Part shown: piece after piece, positions 23,442 through 33,599 of the stretch
Layout: each line of letters starts with the position of its first letter
How positions within the stretch are numbered: position 1 is the first letter of the stretch
DNA from: Gymnopus androsaceus JB14
Taxonomy: Eukaryota; Basidiomycota; Agaricomycetes; Agaricales; Omphalotaceae
DNA length: 64,000 bases
NCBI GenBank assembly: GCA_009733575.1
Contig: ML769637.1
Coordinates: 1-64,000, forward strand
Direction: 5' to 3'
Notes under the pieces: model-generated
What the model saw: only the letters and a program-made list of their open reading frames with translations
The model's database searches: none
Told to the model about the DNA's origin: nothing
Position numbers and translations under genes: made by a program

Positions 23442-24349
23442 CTAGGCATCCGAATCGACCATCCCCTCGCGCCAATCGTTGTTAACGTCCTTCCACATGC
23501 GCCGCAAATTCCAAGTGTCCACTGCTTCTTGCACCCCAACATTCCACCATCTTTGACCATCCGCAATTTTGTTAAGATCCAGAGTCCACCGTGATGCCTT
23601 GAGTTGGTGTTCCAGATAATTCTCCCAAGCCTCCAGCTCCTCATCCCTCATATACTCCCAATCTTCCTCGCCTGGCAAATAGCAGAAGCATGGGGGAGCT
23701 TCCCAATGAGCAGGAAGAGTGAGTGATTGAATGAATGCGAGCTGGTCTTCGAATTCATTAGGAATGTAGGGCTCCAGGCTCCCTCTGGATGGTAGCTTTG
23801 GAGAAGGAGGCCTTGGATTGCGGTCAAATCAAGGCACCATAGATGCAGCAGAGTGTACAGATATGTACATAGCGGCAAATGCTGGGGCATCCTCCTCGGT
23901 CAGAGGCACAGCTCGATGAGGAAATTTGTTTACCCACTCCCAAGCATTGTTAATCCTCTCCCAAAACGGAGCAAACCAGGGCACTTGAGCCATACTTTTC
24001 TCCACTTCTGAAGTAGGAGGATTATCCCATATAAGATACGTGCAAGCATTTAAGGCATGAAGACAAATATAGAGGTTTGAATGATCCTCTGGCAAATAGA
24101 CTTTCCTTGTCTTGAGTTTCTTCCTCATATGAGTGAGTTGTGCGCAATCATGATTCCATGGATTGCAGTTTGGGTCTAAACAACAAGCTGGCTCTTGAGG
24201 CCTTGCAGAGATCTGTAGGATTATGGAAGGGGCATGTATAACAACATCTGTTGAACTTCATATTAGTGAGGATAATGCAGAGATTTTAATGGCTCACCCT
24301 CATTTTCTTCAATATAAATATGTCTCACTTCCAAGCGGCCACTGTCCAT
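23442..24349 (-). pseudogene. Unknown acidic, Trp-rich protein with one in-frame stop
   Basis: ATG 24,349 (MDSGRLEVRHIYIEENE), a 50-base GT-AG intron (24,297-24,248), then one long exon (DVVIHAPSIILQISARPQEP ... CCLDPNCNPWNHDC ... SNLYICLHALNACTYLIW ... WFAPFWERINNAWEW) to GMVDSDA at 23,442. A single TGA at 23,829-23,831, CGA-compatible, splits an otherwise continuous frame of about 285 residues. The tail (EDWEYMRDEELEAWENYLEH) is acidic. I do not recognise the family. It is in the same orientation as the TET/JBP gene and inside the same inverted repeats, so it is likely cargo of the element. Confidence 0.5.
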
Positions 24350-24392
24350 TCGACCAGATAAGTTGGGAGACGATTTGAGAGTTTGACGCCCA

Positions 24393-24460
24393 CGTGCTTA
24401 CGAATAAGCTTTTTCCACACTTTTATGAATAACCAACATACTGTTATTCATAAGCCACGT
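24393..24460. repeat. TTATGAATAAC/TTATTCATAA motif cluster
   Basis: CTTACGAATAAG, TTATGAATAAC and GTTATTCATAAG lie between the minus-strand and plus-strand gene groups, and resemble the GTTATGCATAAC words with one central change. Confidence 0.45.
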
Positions 24461-24633
24461 TCATCCTCAAGAACACCTTCTTTTATTATTTTCCTTCTCT
24501 CTGACCTAGCATTCAGTCTAATAAAAATTGTCCCTGCTCCTGCGTAAGTTGTTCCTGCAGTTTTTCCCTTGACTCAGTGAACGAGCCATTGCCAGTGCCA
24601 CACACACAACTATTCCGAACCTAACATTTTGTC

Positions 24634-25270
24634 TATGGAACGTATTGCGCATATGTATGTCCTCCTACTCTTTTTTTTTCCTTTTTCCCCAGAAAATTCA
24701 ATATTGTTGCAGCTCTGCTCCAGCGGCTGTTTATGTTGCTCCACCTTGTCTTTTGGTGACCGCCGATCCCATTGCTCAAACCGCACTACTTCTGGAAAAG
24801 AACTACCTCGATAATTTATTCTATTATATCAGTAACATTAAAACTCTTGACATGGACAGTCATGATAGGTACTGGAGGGGCCAACCTCTCTATATTACTC
24901 AGTGCTCTCTCCGGCCCATTCCCTTGAACCCCATTGACCGATGCCCATTGATTGAAGTCAATACTTTGGAGGAAATGCAGGCTGGACAACTGTAAGTACC
25001 GTGTTTTTTTGGGATATGCCTTGATTTAATGTAACCTTACTAGGTGCGTTGATAATGCCATTAATTCGCGCTGGATCATTGAGGCTGACAAGCATCATGA
25101 GGAGCTTGCATTTGTCCTCCAAGTGGTTAGCAGCCTGGTTGCTGCTGGTCTGACTGTCTGTCAGGACTTGGCTCATTTCTCATCCGCTATCCACCCGCTG
25201 ATGTTTCCCACACTTCCTGACTGTCCGCGGATACTTCCCGCACTCATTACCTACATTGCAGGTGTTTTCC
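24634..25270 (+). CDS. Unknown short gene of the composite element
   Basis: ATG 24,634 (MERIAHM), an intron gtatgtcctcc...ttccccag, an exon of about 100 codons (IQYCCSSAPAAVYVAPPCLL ... YYISNIKTLDMDSHDRYWRG ... LIEVNTLEEMQAGQL), a second intron gtaagtaccg...ttactag, and an exon reading CVDNAINSRWIIEADKHHEE onward to a vague end near 25,270, where the sequence turns repetitive. No known domain or cysteine motif is clear. The 3' end is uncertain; the next kilobase is low-complexity. A gene of the element or a relic next to it. Confidence 0.4.
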
Positions 25271-25689
25271 ATGCTTATTTACCATTTATCCTGCCTGCCG
25301 GGCACTTTCTACATGTGATTACCACTTATCCTGCCTCCCGGGTGCCTCCCGTACTTGATAACCATCCATCAGGCCCTCCTGACGACTTACACAGCCACCC
25401 GACAGTATATAAGTAGACACCCCAAGTCCATGCACCCTAGTCTGTTATTACCATTGTTACCGAATCAATCCCATTTTGCTTCTGTCTCTGTCTCTGTCTC
25501 TCTATTTCTATCTGTTCTAACCAGTTGTGCCTTCCGAGCTCCGTTCGAAGGCTCACTGTCATCTGCATCAACTGCGAGGCTCTGTCCGTAGATACCAAAT
25601 CTACATCCAGAGCTCACTGTCTTCTATCTCTGTTTACAACTTTACAACCAAAGCTCCTCGGGAGCTTCCTATTTGGGTTTTGCTACCTC

Positions 25690-25960
25690 TAGAACCTCTG
25701 GAACCATCCGCTTTCACTCAATTCCGTCCGCTCCCACGCTTTTTCCATCCGCTCTCGCGCTATTCCGTCCGTTCTCACACTATTCTCATCCGCTTTCACC
25801 CTATTCCATCCACTCCCACGCTATTTCCGTCCGCTTTTGCACTATTCCGTCCGCTCCCACGCTATTTCCGCCCGCTTTCACCCTATTCCACCCGCTCTCA
25901 CGCTATTTCCGTCCGCATTTGCTGTATTCCATCCGCATTATCCATATTTGGACTTATTAC
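25690..25960. repeat. Pyrimidine-rich minisatellite (TATTCCRTCCGCT-type unit)
   Basis: About ten imperfect units of roughly 24 bases, each with a core like ttccgtccgctcccacgcta, run head-to-tail. Upstream, 25,480-25,510 has a short tctgtctctgtctc run. Open frames across it are a by-product of the repeat. The sequence from here to about 26,340 is pyrimidine-rich and LTR-like (a TATATAAGTAG word at about 25,405, a GTTACA word at about 26,330), but I cannot prove LTR ends. Confidence 0.6.
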
Positions 25961-26621
25961 ACCTTTTTGGACCACCCCTTCACCCATATTCCATCCGCTC
26001 CCACTCATTTCTGGTTGTTGGACCACAATACCACCCGCTTCCTCCTGATTACGTCAGCGGGTGGCCCGTACACTGTTCCTTGCACCTCTGAGGCTTGTAC
26101 TGTTCCATACAACACTCATACTACTGTCCAGACCCACCTTACGGCACGGTTACCCCGGGTGGTCGCATTTGGTCTCTACCTACATCTAGGTGCAAGACAT
26201 TCGGGATACGTTGGTTCAAGATCCATTTCGTGCACCGGGTCTCACACTGTCAAATTTATGACAGGGATGAGAGGATGGGTTGTACGCAGAGCAAGGGATG
26301 ATGAGGATTTTGAAATGGGTGTTACAGACATCTCTCAATTTGACTGAAGCCAGGTAATAATTCTGGCTAATTCTTCGTGGATACATTCATCCAAATGGGT
26401 AGAATACATTCTTGCAATTCTGAATGTATTGCTCACAGATCTGTTTTACATGTACATATATGTCAATCCTCTGCAGTGAATCATTGTTGATCTATCCCAA
26501 TAATTTGTGTGACTCAGGAGAATGATTTTTGGCACTGATGCTTCTGTGATTTGCAGCTCAAATCATGGGCATCTAATCTGAGCTCAATCAACAAAGATGA
26601 GGACCACACTGCAGCTACGTA

Positions 26622-26918
26622 CTAATGTTCTCTAAGAATGTCAGAATTGGAGCTTGTACGCAATGCGATCCAAACACTAACCATGTCAATCTGTGGAGAT
26701 ATTGGATCATCGAGATGAGACCCAATGGCAGCCCAAGCCAGGTTTTCATGAAAGGTAACATGGAACTCGACCAAGGACTGTTTTTAATATGGCTTTCAGA
26801 GTTGGGTAATGTCTCACCACTCACTATTAGTGAAATATAAGACAAATCCATCACATTTGGGTCTCTGGATGTTTGCCAATGACTTACATACCACTTTGTT
26901 GAACTCGTACTCATTCAT
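26622..26918 (-). pseudogene. Degraded ORF, family unknown
   Basis: Read from ATG 26,918 the minus strand gives MNEYEFNKVVCKSLANIQRP, KCDGFVLYFTNSEW, then after three stops HVTFHENLAWAAIGSHLDDP and SVWIALRTSSNSDILREH. The sequence on both sides of the stops looks protein-like and in one frame. Two of the stops are TGA codons that a C-to-T change in CGA would create. I do not recognise the protein. The gap 25,960-26,620 and the stretch 26,919-27,533 show nothing else. Confidence 0.35.
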
Positions 26919-27533
26919 ATAGTACAACGATGTTAACCTGCTTAACTTTTGTAATGATATTATTTAACCAAATGTAACAAAGTCAAAGGATTATATTGTC
27001 CACAAGGGGATTTTTTTACACCTTGAGTGCAGATTATAACTGTCAATATTTCGGTGCAAAAGAGGTTGGTGGATGAGAGATTTCCAGTTAATGGTATCCT
27101 CACTAGACAGATAGGCCCAATTTCACAGATTTTACATGGTATAACAAGTGCAAGTAGAATCCGAGAATGCGGAAACTATCCAGTCCCATCTAGGTTCGCC
27201 AGTACATGTTTCAGAGGTGTGGGATGAGCATATCGGGATTGCTTCCGAAAGCCATTCTTGACGTGACTTGTGTCATTCAATTGTTTCTGATCAAGTAAAT
27301 ATATTCTAACCTGCTGTGGTTAAAATTATGAGCATATTTCTTGTTGCATTAAAGGTGGTCTCAGCAGCTCATCATCCTGATAGACAGAAGCGAAAACATG
27401 ACATTATGTGGAAATGGAAACAATGATCAAATTTTAACTATCATACATCTCCTGATGCGAATGTTCATCGCCACCGCTTTGACATAGTTGTTCAGCCTGA
27501 GCACTATCGCCATAGCTGGTTTGAAATCATTGG

Positions 27534-28200
27534 TCAGGAATGTAGTCTTTGTATGGGACATGGTATAACATACCAGAATTCTCCCAGTACGTCCTCAAAA
27601 ATAGATTCTGTTGTAGTTAAATCGACGGTGGTCAGGGAAGACTTTCCAGCCTTTCCTCTGACAATAACCTGGCGCTTAGCATGACCTATGTAGGTGATAT
27701 CCTGCTCAGCCACTTCGTGGGAAGCAGACTTTGCGCACATAAGAGCCTCATTGTCAGCATACTTTGCGCCTAAAAAAATAACACTGTCGTTGTTGCTGAA
27801 GTCTGATTCTGTGTCGACCTCGCTATAGGTATCAGAGACGCTGTCCAAGGCTGAAGGACTGGCTACATTGCTGGAATTCAAAAGGGACTCGGAAATATTG
27901 GCGTTATTGGAAGCAGGTCGTAATTTGGTATAAGCAGTGTAGCTGTTGGGGGGATTTTTGCGTTTAATGGGGGAGTTTTCACGCTTGACTGGGGTCGTTG
28001 ATGTGGCCGTATCCATCTGACGTATCCGAAATTGTTGTGTTAGACAAATAGATGAATGAGTAGATGAGAAAAAGGAAGGCTACTACATACCATATACCTG
28101 TTGGAAAGAGTTGGGGAATATGCGTTGAAGGAATAGGAGCAAGAGGAATGGGAGCAAATACAGTGTAGGTCCACGGAACCAGATTCTCATGTGATGCCAC
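27534..28200 (-). CDS. Unknown Ser/Asp-rich protein fragment
   Basis: A short first exon (MASHENLVPWTYTVFAPIPL) ends near a gtatatggtatg donor at about 28,100; a second exon from 28,016 reads MDTATSTTPVKRENSPIKRK, then a serine-rich acidic stretch (DSVSDTYSEVDTESDFSNND) and a basic segment (GHAKRQVIVRGKAGKSSL), fading at about 27,534. The mix of KR-motifs and acidic serine runs suggests a nuclear protein, but there is no domain. It diverges from the next plus-strand gene, with a shared upstream region of about 150 bases. Likely cargo of the composite element. Confidence 0.4.
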
Positions 28201-28368
28201 CGGCTGATGCGGATGGAGCTCGGGCCGATGTTGATCTTTGCTTTCACACTCTCAATGTTCTTTCAACCACTCTGGAACCCTCTCGGATGCAGAATGGCGG
28301 TGGCCACAGGTTGTTTTTACGAAGTAGACTTGAAGCCGGGCAATGGTAAGTGCAGCAATGAATTTTAA

Positions 28369-29084
28369 CAAATGCTGGGCTAATCTGGAGAATATAGAGC
28401 TACTTATTCGCTTGTTGGAACCATGGGATGTTACGATGCATTTTGGATATGTTCATCATATTGCTGAGACCACGCAAGCAGTACATTGCATGTGGGTAAA
28501 GTTTCTTATTTGATCATGTTATACTAATAGCTGATATTACTCACTTTCGCAGTGTGTTGAACGACACTGCATCTACTGAGAGACAATTTCACGAAGACTA
28601 CTCTACTATTCCAGATGATCTGGTGAAACATTGTAGGCAGATATGGAATTCTGCTAAGGAGGCTGCCAAGACTGCTGCTGAAACAGCCCGCATTGAAGAG
28701 GATCTGGCCATACTTAGAGATCGCGGAACCATACCATTACCTCCAGCTGGGTCAGATTTACTGCCAACCAAGCTTGAGGAGTCCATCTGGCAGCGTGCTC
28801 AAGAGGCAGAGGTCACTGAAGATGAAATTATCTTGAGTGACATGGCATTCTTTGCGCTGCCAACACGTTATGTTCCTATAACCCCGCCAATTCCAGACCT
28901 GAGTTACAATGGATACATGTTTAGTGGTTGGACAAATAAGCAGTTCCTTGCGTACTGTTGCAAATGTCAGAAGTACAGCTATTATTCACTTCACTACAAA
29001 TACGAGGAAGATTTAGATAAGGGTCGCATAGAGGATTATTTGCTTGCAAGAAAACTGTGGTGCGATATGCAGGAGTACGCATGA
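28369..29084 (+). CDS. Unknown protein with Ala/Glu helix
   Basis: An exon (NIELLIRLLEPWDVTMHFGY) ends at a gtgggtaaag donor, and after a 60-base intron (to ttcgcag at about 28,550) the main exon reads LNDTASTERQFHEDYSTIPD, a helical EAAKTAAETARIEEDLAILR stretch, and a C-terminal part with YCCKCQKYSYYSLHYKYEED, ending at 29,084 (CDMQEYA). The 5' end is unclear; an open frame from about 28,210 may be an earlier exon but the join is out of phase. No family recognised. The C-x1-K-C pair is too small to call a zinc motif. Confidence 0.45.
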
Positions 29085-29228
29085 CAGGAATGAGCTGAAC
29101 TACAGGCACAATAGTTGAAGTGGGAGGTTGTCTCAGACAGTTGTGTGTGTGCTATAATCTTTTAATTGTTTTGCTTGCTATGTAGTTTTGTGTTACCTTG
29201 GAGGGAAATGTCAGGACTTTTATACCTT

Positions 29229-29310
29229 GTTATGCATAACGTAACATTACTTCGTTTATTTTTGATAAGTTATGCATAACAATGTTACGCATAATAATCT
29301 TACGCATAAC
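29229..29310. repeat. GTTATGCATAAC motif cluster
   Basis: Two perfect palindromes (29,229-29,240 and 29,269-29,280), with GTTACGCATAAT and CTTACGCATAAC following within 35 bases. They separate the unknown gene ending at 29,084 from the long gene starting at 29,466. Confidence 0.75.
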
Positions 29311-29465
29311 AGCAATCCACTTTGTTTACTTATATTTAATTTCTGTTTGCTCTTACTTTCTAACTCTTACTCTTTAACTCTTACTTTTAGCTCTTACTTT
29401 TTGTGAGACGCTATACGTGTAACTGAACTGTTGCCTTCTATTGCCAATAGATTTCATCTATCTGA

Positions 29466-32400
29466 ATGGCAAGGAGCAAATCGAAAAGGGCCAGGTCCAC
29501 CTCAAAACCTTCCGCCTCAAAACCTTCCTCCTCAAAACCATCAAAACGTTCTTCTGTGAAAGCTTCTCACTTGAAAGCCATGAAAACTCCCTTGAAATGT
29601 TCAGAACCATCTTCCTTGAATTCCAGCTCTTCTGCCCCCACTGCTTTTGCCCCCACTGCTTTGGCAGAAAAGAGGGATGCTCCAGAGCCCCCCAAGTTAC
29701 CCAACCAGGAGGAGGAGGAGGAGGAGGAGGAGCCGGAGGTAAAGAAAAGGGGCAATCAGGGTGCATTTAAAGGTCCCCATTTGAAGTTCTTGAGAAATCA
29801 TTTGGCAGATTATGGGACTGTAACCGCCAGGGCAGAAAAATCGACTTGGCTCACTGGATTTACAAAGAAGTGGACAGATAAGTTTCCGTAGCATACCGGT
29901 GAGGAGCCGGAGGAATTTGCAGTGCTAAATATTCTGCCCAGCAAAAGCTCTCTGTCAGAAGATGAGCGTAACGAGCTCTTGAAGAAGAGGGAAGTGCTTC
30001 AGGAGGAAGTCCAAGCCCAAGCTGCCTCTGTACGTGTTTTTTCTTTTGCCCTTTCAATTTTCGACTCTAAAGAACTCATTCATTAAAAGCAAGTAGTCAA
30101 CTGGATGCGTCGTTATGTTGGCAAAGTCTTAGAGCCTGCAAAGCCAAAAAGTGTGGATCCTTTTGCGTTGTTGTTGAAGCTCCTAAAGCAAATCAGAAAG
30201 GGTAAACTGCGTCGCACAGAGGATGCCAAGTTCTACATGCATCATGAAAAGTACAAGCCAAAGGTTCAGGCCAAATACAACCGTCAAATTAAGGAGAATC
30301 CCGAAGCTGCAACTGGAGGCGGTACAAATCATCTGGATTTCCGTGTCAAGATTGCAAGAGAGTTGTGGGATGCAGAGGGGAATCTGTCCGGGAGTCCGTC
30401 TCGCAGGAGAACGAAGCAGTTTTTCAGAAGATGTGCAAACTCCAGGATAAGTTGTTGGAGGGGGGGAGCTGACTGCAGAGGAGGCTGGAGGGATCACTGG
30501 GATGGAGGAGGAATTTTGAGATGCATAGGTGTTGTAGTTTGAAGTATGAACTGGTGCTGATTCTACCTTTTTCAGATTACGCCAAAAGCTAGTTATTCTG
30601 CTGCAGCCGCTTTTAGATCTCTTGCACCATAGCACTGGCCTGAATTTTTTCCTTGTTGGGGGTGCGCCGCCAGTAAAGGAGGGTGAAGAATACTATTTGA
30701 TGACATGAGTTTGTATTTCTTCTGCTTTGACCATGCCTATGATTGAGAATTGTATTAGAGTCAGCGCAGGAGAATCCCCTGGCCTTAATCCTAGGAAGTT
30801 TGAGAGTCGGCAACCAGATTATTTTCTAAAGTATGTGATTGGGTTGTTCATGATGTTTATGTCCAACGAACATCCCAGTATGTATTTGCTTACTTCTTGA
30901 GAAGTTAATGTGCATCTCACCATTTTTTCACAGGTTTGAATTACAACAATCCACGTCAGAACACTGGTACTAGCGCCACTACATTGTTAGCTTTAGATTC
31001 AAGCTTGAATAATTCATCCTTGCTCCAAATGCCAGATGAAAAAGCTCCGGATCTTGCAGCATCTATGGATACTGACTCAAAGAAGGGGAAGGCCAATGGA
31101 GGAAAAAAAAGTTGTAAATGGAAGAGCACACGGCAGAAAGACAATGATACCGAAAGTTCTGCGGAGTCATCTGAAGAGTCGTGCAATGAGGAGCCCAATG
31201 TAGTCGACGAGGTCTTTACAAATGCTGCGCTCTCTACCCCTGTGCGTGGTACCTCCAGTAGTGGGAAAACCTGCTTGGCCGCTAACACTGAGGCGGGGTC
31301 ATCTCAACTGGCAATGCCTACAAAGAATGGCCCGCCCGTCTACAGTCCCATTGTCCTGCCTTCCAGTAACACCTTGGTGTATATTGATGGATTTTTGTCA
31401 GAGGAAGAGTGTATAAAGGAGGTACGATATTGGGATACGCTTCATCCGGTTGAGTTGAGAAGAAGGATGGAGTATCTTGATTTGCATGGCAAACATTATC
31501 TCAATATGCTGGACCTCATCAATGATAGCAATCCGCTGGTCCACCATAACTATCCACCAGTCCCGTATCCAGCAGTGGTCGAACCCACTGTTGAGGAATT
31601 CACTGGGTATGCAACCGGCATGGGATGATGATATTGGCAGCGCTCACATACCTGTTGGAAGCTTGACTCCTTCTAATTCTACCCCGGTTCCCCCTTCCAT
31701 TACTCATCTTGCTTTGATGCCTCACAATCACTCTTCTACGGCTGCTGAATCTGATCTTGCTCCTACACCTGTTGAGCCTGGAGACGTTGGGGGGAAAGAG
31801 ACATCTGTAGGACCTTGCCATATGAATATGGACTTAGAGAATAGCTTGACAGGCTTGGGGTCTGGGACGCGGGTCGATGAAATGGATACTGATTTTGGGG
31901 AGGCTACTTCCTCAAGTGATGTGAGGGATGAGCTCACCAATTCCACTCCATCCAACTCCCCTGGTGCCATGGTATTTGCTCCTAGTTCAACTCTAGACCC
32001 CACCTCTATATGCGTTGAATTGGAAGACAAAATGTCTGTAGACATGGATGTTGATTCTGGCAAGGCTACTTCCTCAATGTCCAAGTCTTCCAACACCAGG
32101 GTATCCAGCTCTTCCGACCCCACTCCGTCCTTGACGTCCAGCTCTTCCGACACCACAGTATCCAGATCTTCCAACCCCACTCTGTTGATGTCCAGTTCTT
32201 CCGACCCCACTCCGTTGACCTCCAGCTCTTCCGACACCACGGTATCCGGATCTTTCAACCCCACTCCGTCAACGTCCAGCTCTTCCGACACCACGGTATC
32301 CGGATTTTCCGGCCCCACTCCATCCAACTCTTCCAACGTGGTATCTGGCTCTTCCAATCCCACTCTGTCCAATCCCTTTGATTCCAATTTGTCCAATTCA

Positions 32401-33240
32401 TCTGCGTCATCTACTACAGCAATTTCCATCACTCCCGACATCCTCGCATCAAAGGATAGCTGGCCATGATGGGTTCGAGAAGGCTTTGACAGTTGGCTGC
32501 AGCCTCTACCTGGGAATGATGTGGGGAACACCATGGGGGAGGTTGAATGGTCTAACGCGATGAAGGCCTGGGTGGTTCTGGAGAGAGCTTACGGTTTCAG
32601 TAACCCAAATGGTGCCGTGAGTTGAAATTGTGCTGTCACCTGTGTGAATAATATCAAATATTAACTAATTTTTTAAACTTTTTCTTTCTGCCAGAAATCT
32701 GCATACCCAACCGAGGGTCATCCTATAATTGTTCAAGAGTGGTTTAAGAACCGTAAAACAGCACGTTTGGTATTGGCAAAGGATTACGGAGATATAGCAG
32801 AGTTCGGGGAACAATGGTGGGTTTGGTGGTCAGCAATCTGTCCAACATGGCGGGAGCGCAATGAGATGGGAAGAATTGTGGCATGTAGAGCAGGAGAAGG
32901 AGACTGGGATGGTTTCGAGCGACCTGGACAAAGTGGATTGTTGAGCATGTTGGTCTGTTTGAGGTGGTGGTTCTTGCATGCTAATTCAGATGCCAAACGT
33001 GAAGGTCCACTCTTGGCGTTGAAGGACGTGGTGGCTGTTATTGAGGATATCACTTACTTCAAGGGGTACGTTTCTGTTTCCTGCTCCTTCTAGATCGAAC
33101 TAATCAATGATTCTGACAGTGGGTATGACAAACGGAGGGGTAAAAAACGTCAAGCGGAATCCGATCCCATACTTGATGAGGCAGATAGGCATCCCACGAA
33201 GCTGCAACCCGGTCATCTGGAAGAGCCTTGCAGAACATAG
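29466..33240 (+). pseudogene. Long KDZ-cassette protein: basic N-terminus, HMG-like segment, Ser-rich linker, Trp-rich C-terminus
   Basis: ATG 29,466 (MARSKSKRARSTSKPSASKP) opens a Lys/Ser-rich head, a poly-Glu run and LKFLRNHLADYGTV. After an intron at about 30,030-30,089 comes MRRYVGKVLEPAKPKSVDPF and FYMHHEKYKPKVQAKYN, an HMG-box-like or similar helical segment (my weak guess). Further exons give GLNFFLVGGAPPVKEGEEYY, KYVIGLFMMFMSNEHP, an acidic stretch, a long SSSSDTTVS-type repeat (about 32,090-32,400) and a Trp-rich end (EQWWVWW, GEGDWDGF, SGLLSMLVCLRWWF). The same C-terminus is found at 1,854-2,846. Breaks: TAG at 29,889, a shift near 30,377, stops near 31,626 and TGA at 32,467. Known mushroom KDZ/TET-JBP loci often carry extra genes; I cannot assign this one. 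Confidence 0.55.
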
Positions 33241-33349
33241 TTTGATGGTTTTGAGCTTTCGTAGTTTTTCTATTGCTTGATTGTACTGATATGTAGTGCT
33301 TTGGCCTGTAGCGCCCACACAGCGCTTATGTATATAATGGGTAATTGTG

Positions 33350-33425
33350 CGTTTGATGTTATGTGTAAGGCTTCTGTTATGCGTAACACTTAAACCCTCA
33401 ATGTTTAAGTGTTATGCATAACAGT
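33350..33425. repeat. GTTATGCATAAC motif cluster at the right end
   Basis: GTTATGTGTAAG, GTTATGCGTAAC and the perfect palindrome at 33,411-33,422, with a small stem formed by GTGTTATGC / GCGTAACAC-like words around AAACCCTCAATGTTT. The cluster mirrors the one at 16,115-16,154. Confidence 0.7.
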
Positions 33426-33535
33426 TGTGTCCCTAACCTAAGTACTGTCCATTTTGGGCAATGCCGAAAGGGAAAAATCCTTGGCATGTGAGGTATCCTC
33501 CGAATGTACCGGTGAAGTAGCCAAGTGCCTGGAAT

Positions 33536-33590
33536 GCTCCAGGGTGCCTTTGTTATCGGTCTATTATGCATTCTTATCAGTCTGTTATGC
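33536..33590 (-). repeat. Right terminal inverted repeat of the KDZ composite element
   Basis: GCTCCAGGGTGCC, TTTGTTATCGGTCTATT and CTTATCAGTCTGTTATGC are the reverse complement of the left repeat at 15,906-15,974, with the left copy's 14-base insertion missing here. The element appears to end at ...GTTATGC, followed by aaatttctta and a chromovirus integrase relic. Confidence 0.7.
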
Positions 33591-33599
33591 AAATTTCTT

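Larger units (their letters stand above)
15906..33590. mobile_element. KDZ composite element carrying a TET/JBP gene
   Basis: The 55-bp inverted repeats at each end enclose about 17.7 kb. Inside lie, on the minus strand, a KDZ transposase, a small Cys/His/Trp gene, a TET/JBP dioxygenase and an unknown gene, and, mostly on the plus strand, further unknown genes ending with a long protein. Clusters of the palindrome GTTATGCATAAC and its variants sit between gene groups (16.1, 21.05, 24.4, 29.25 and 33.4 kb). KDZ transposases next to TET/JBP genes are an established association in mushroom genomes; the boundaries and the full gene content given here are my inference. Nonsense codons in most genes indicate an inactive copy. 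Nested independent insertions are the alternative. Confidence 0.6.

Noticed and set aside
25700..26347. A 224-codon Pro/Leu/Ser/His-rich plus-strand frame
   Set aside because: It is generated by the 24-bp pyrimidine-rich minisatellite; all three frames stay open for the same reason.
31728..32534. A 268-codon minus-strand frame antisense to the Ser-rich linker
   Set aside because: It is the mirror of a Ser/Thr/Pro repeat on the coding strand; its own translation is a repetitive Glu/Asp/Val string with no start context or intron structure.
15906..33590. A Starship-type mega-element
   Set aside because: No tyrosine recombinase captain is found, and the ends are inverted repeats with a KDZ transposase inside, so the Starship model does not fit.
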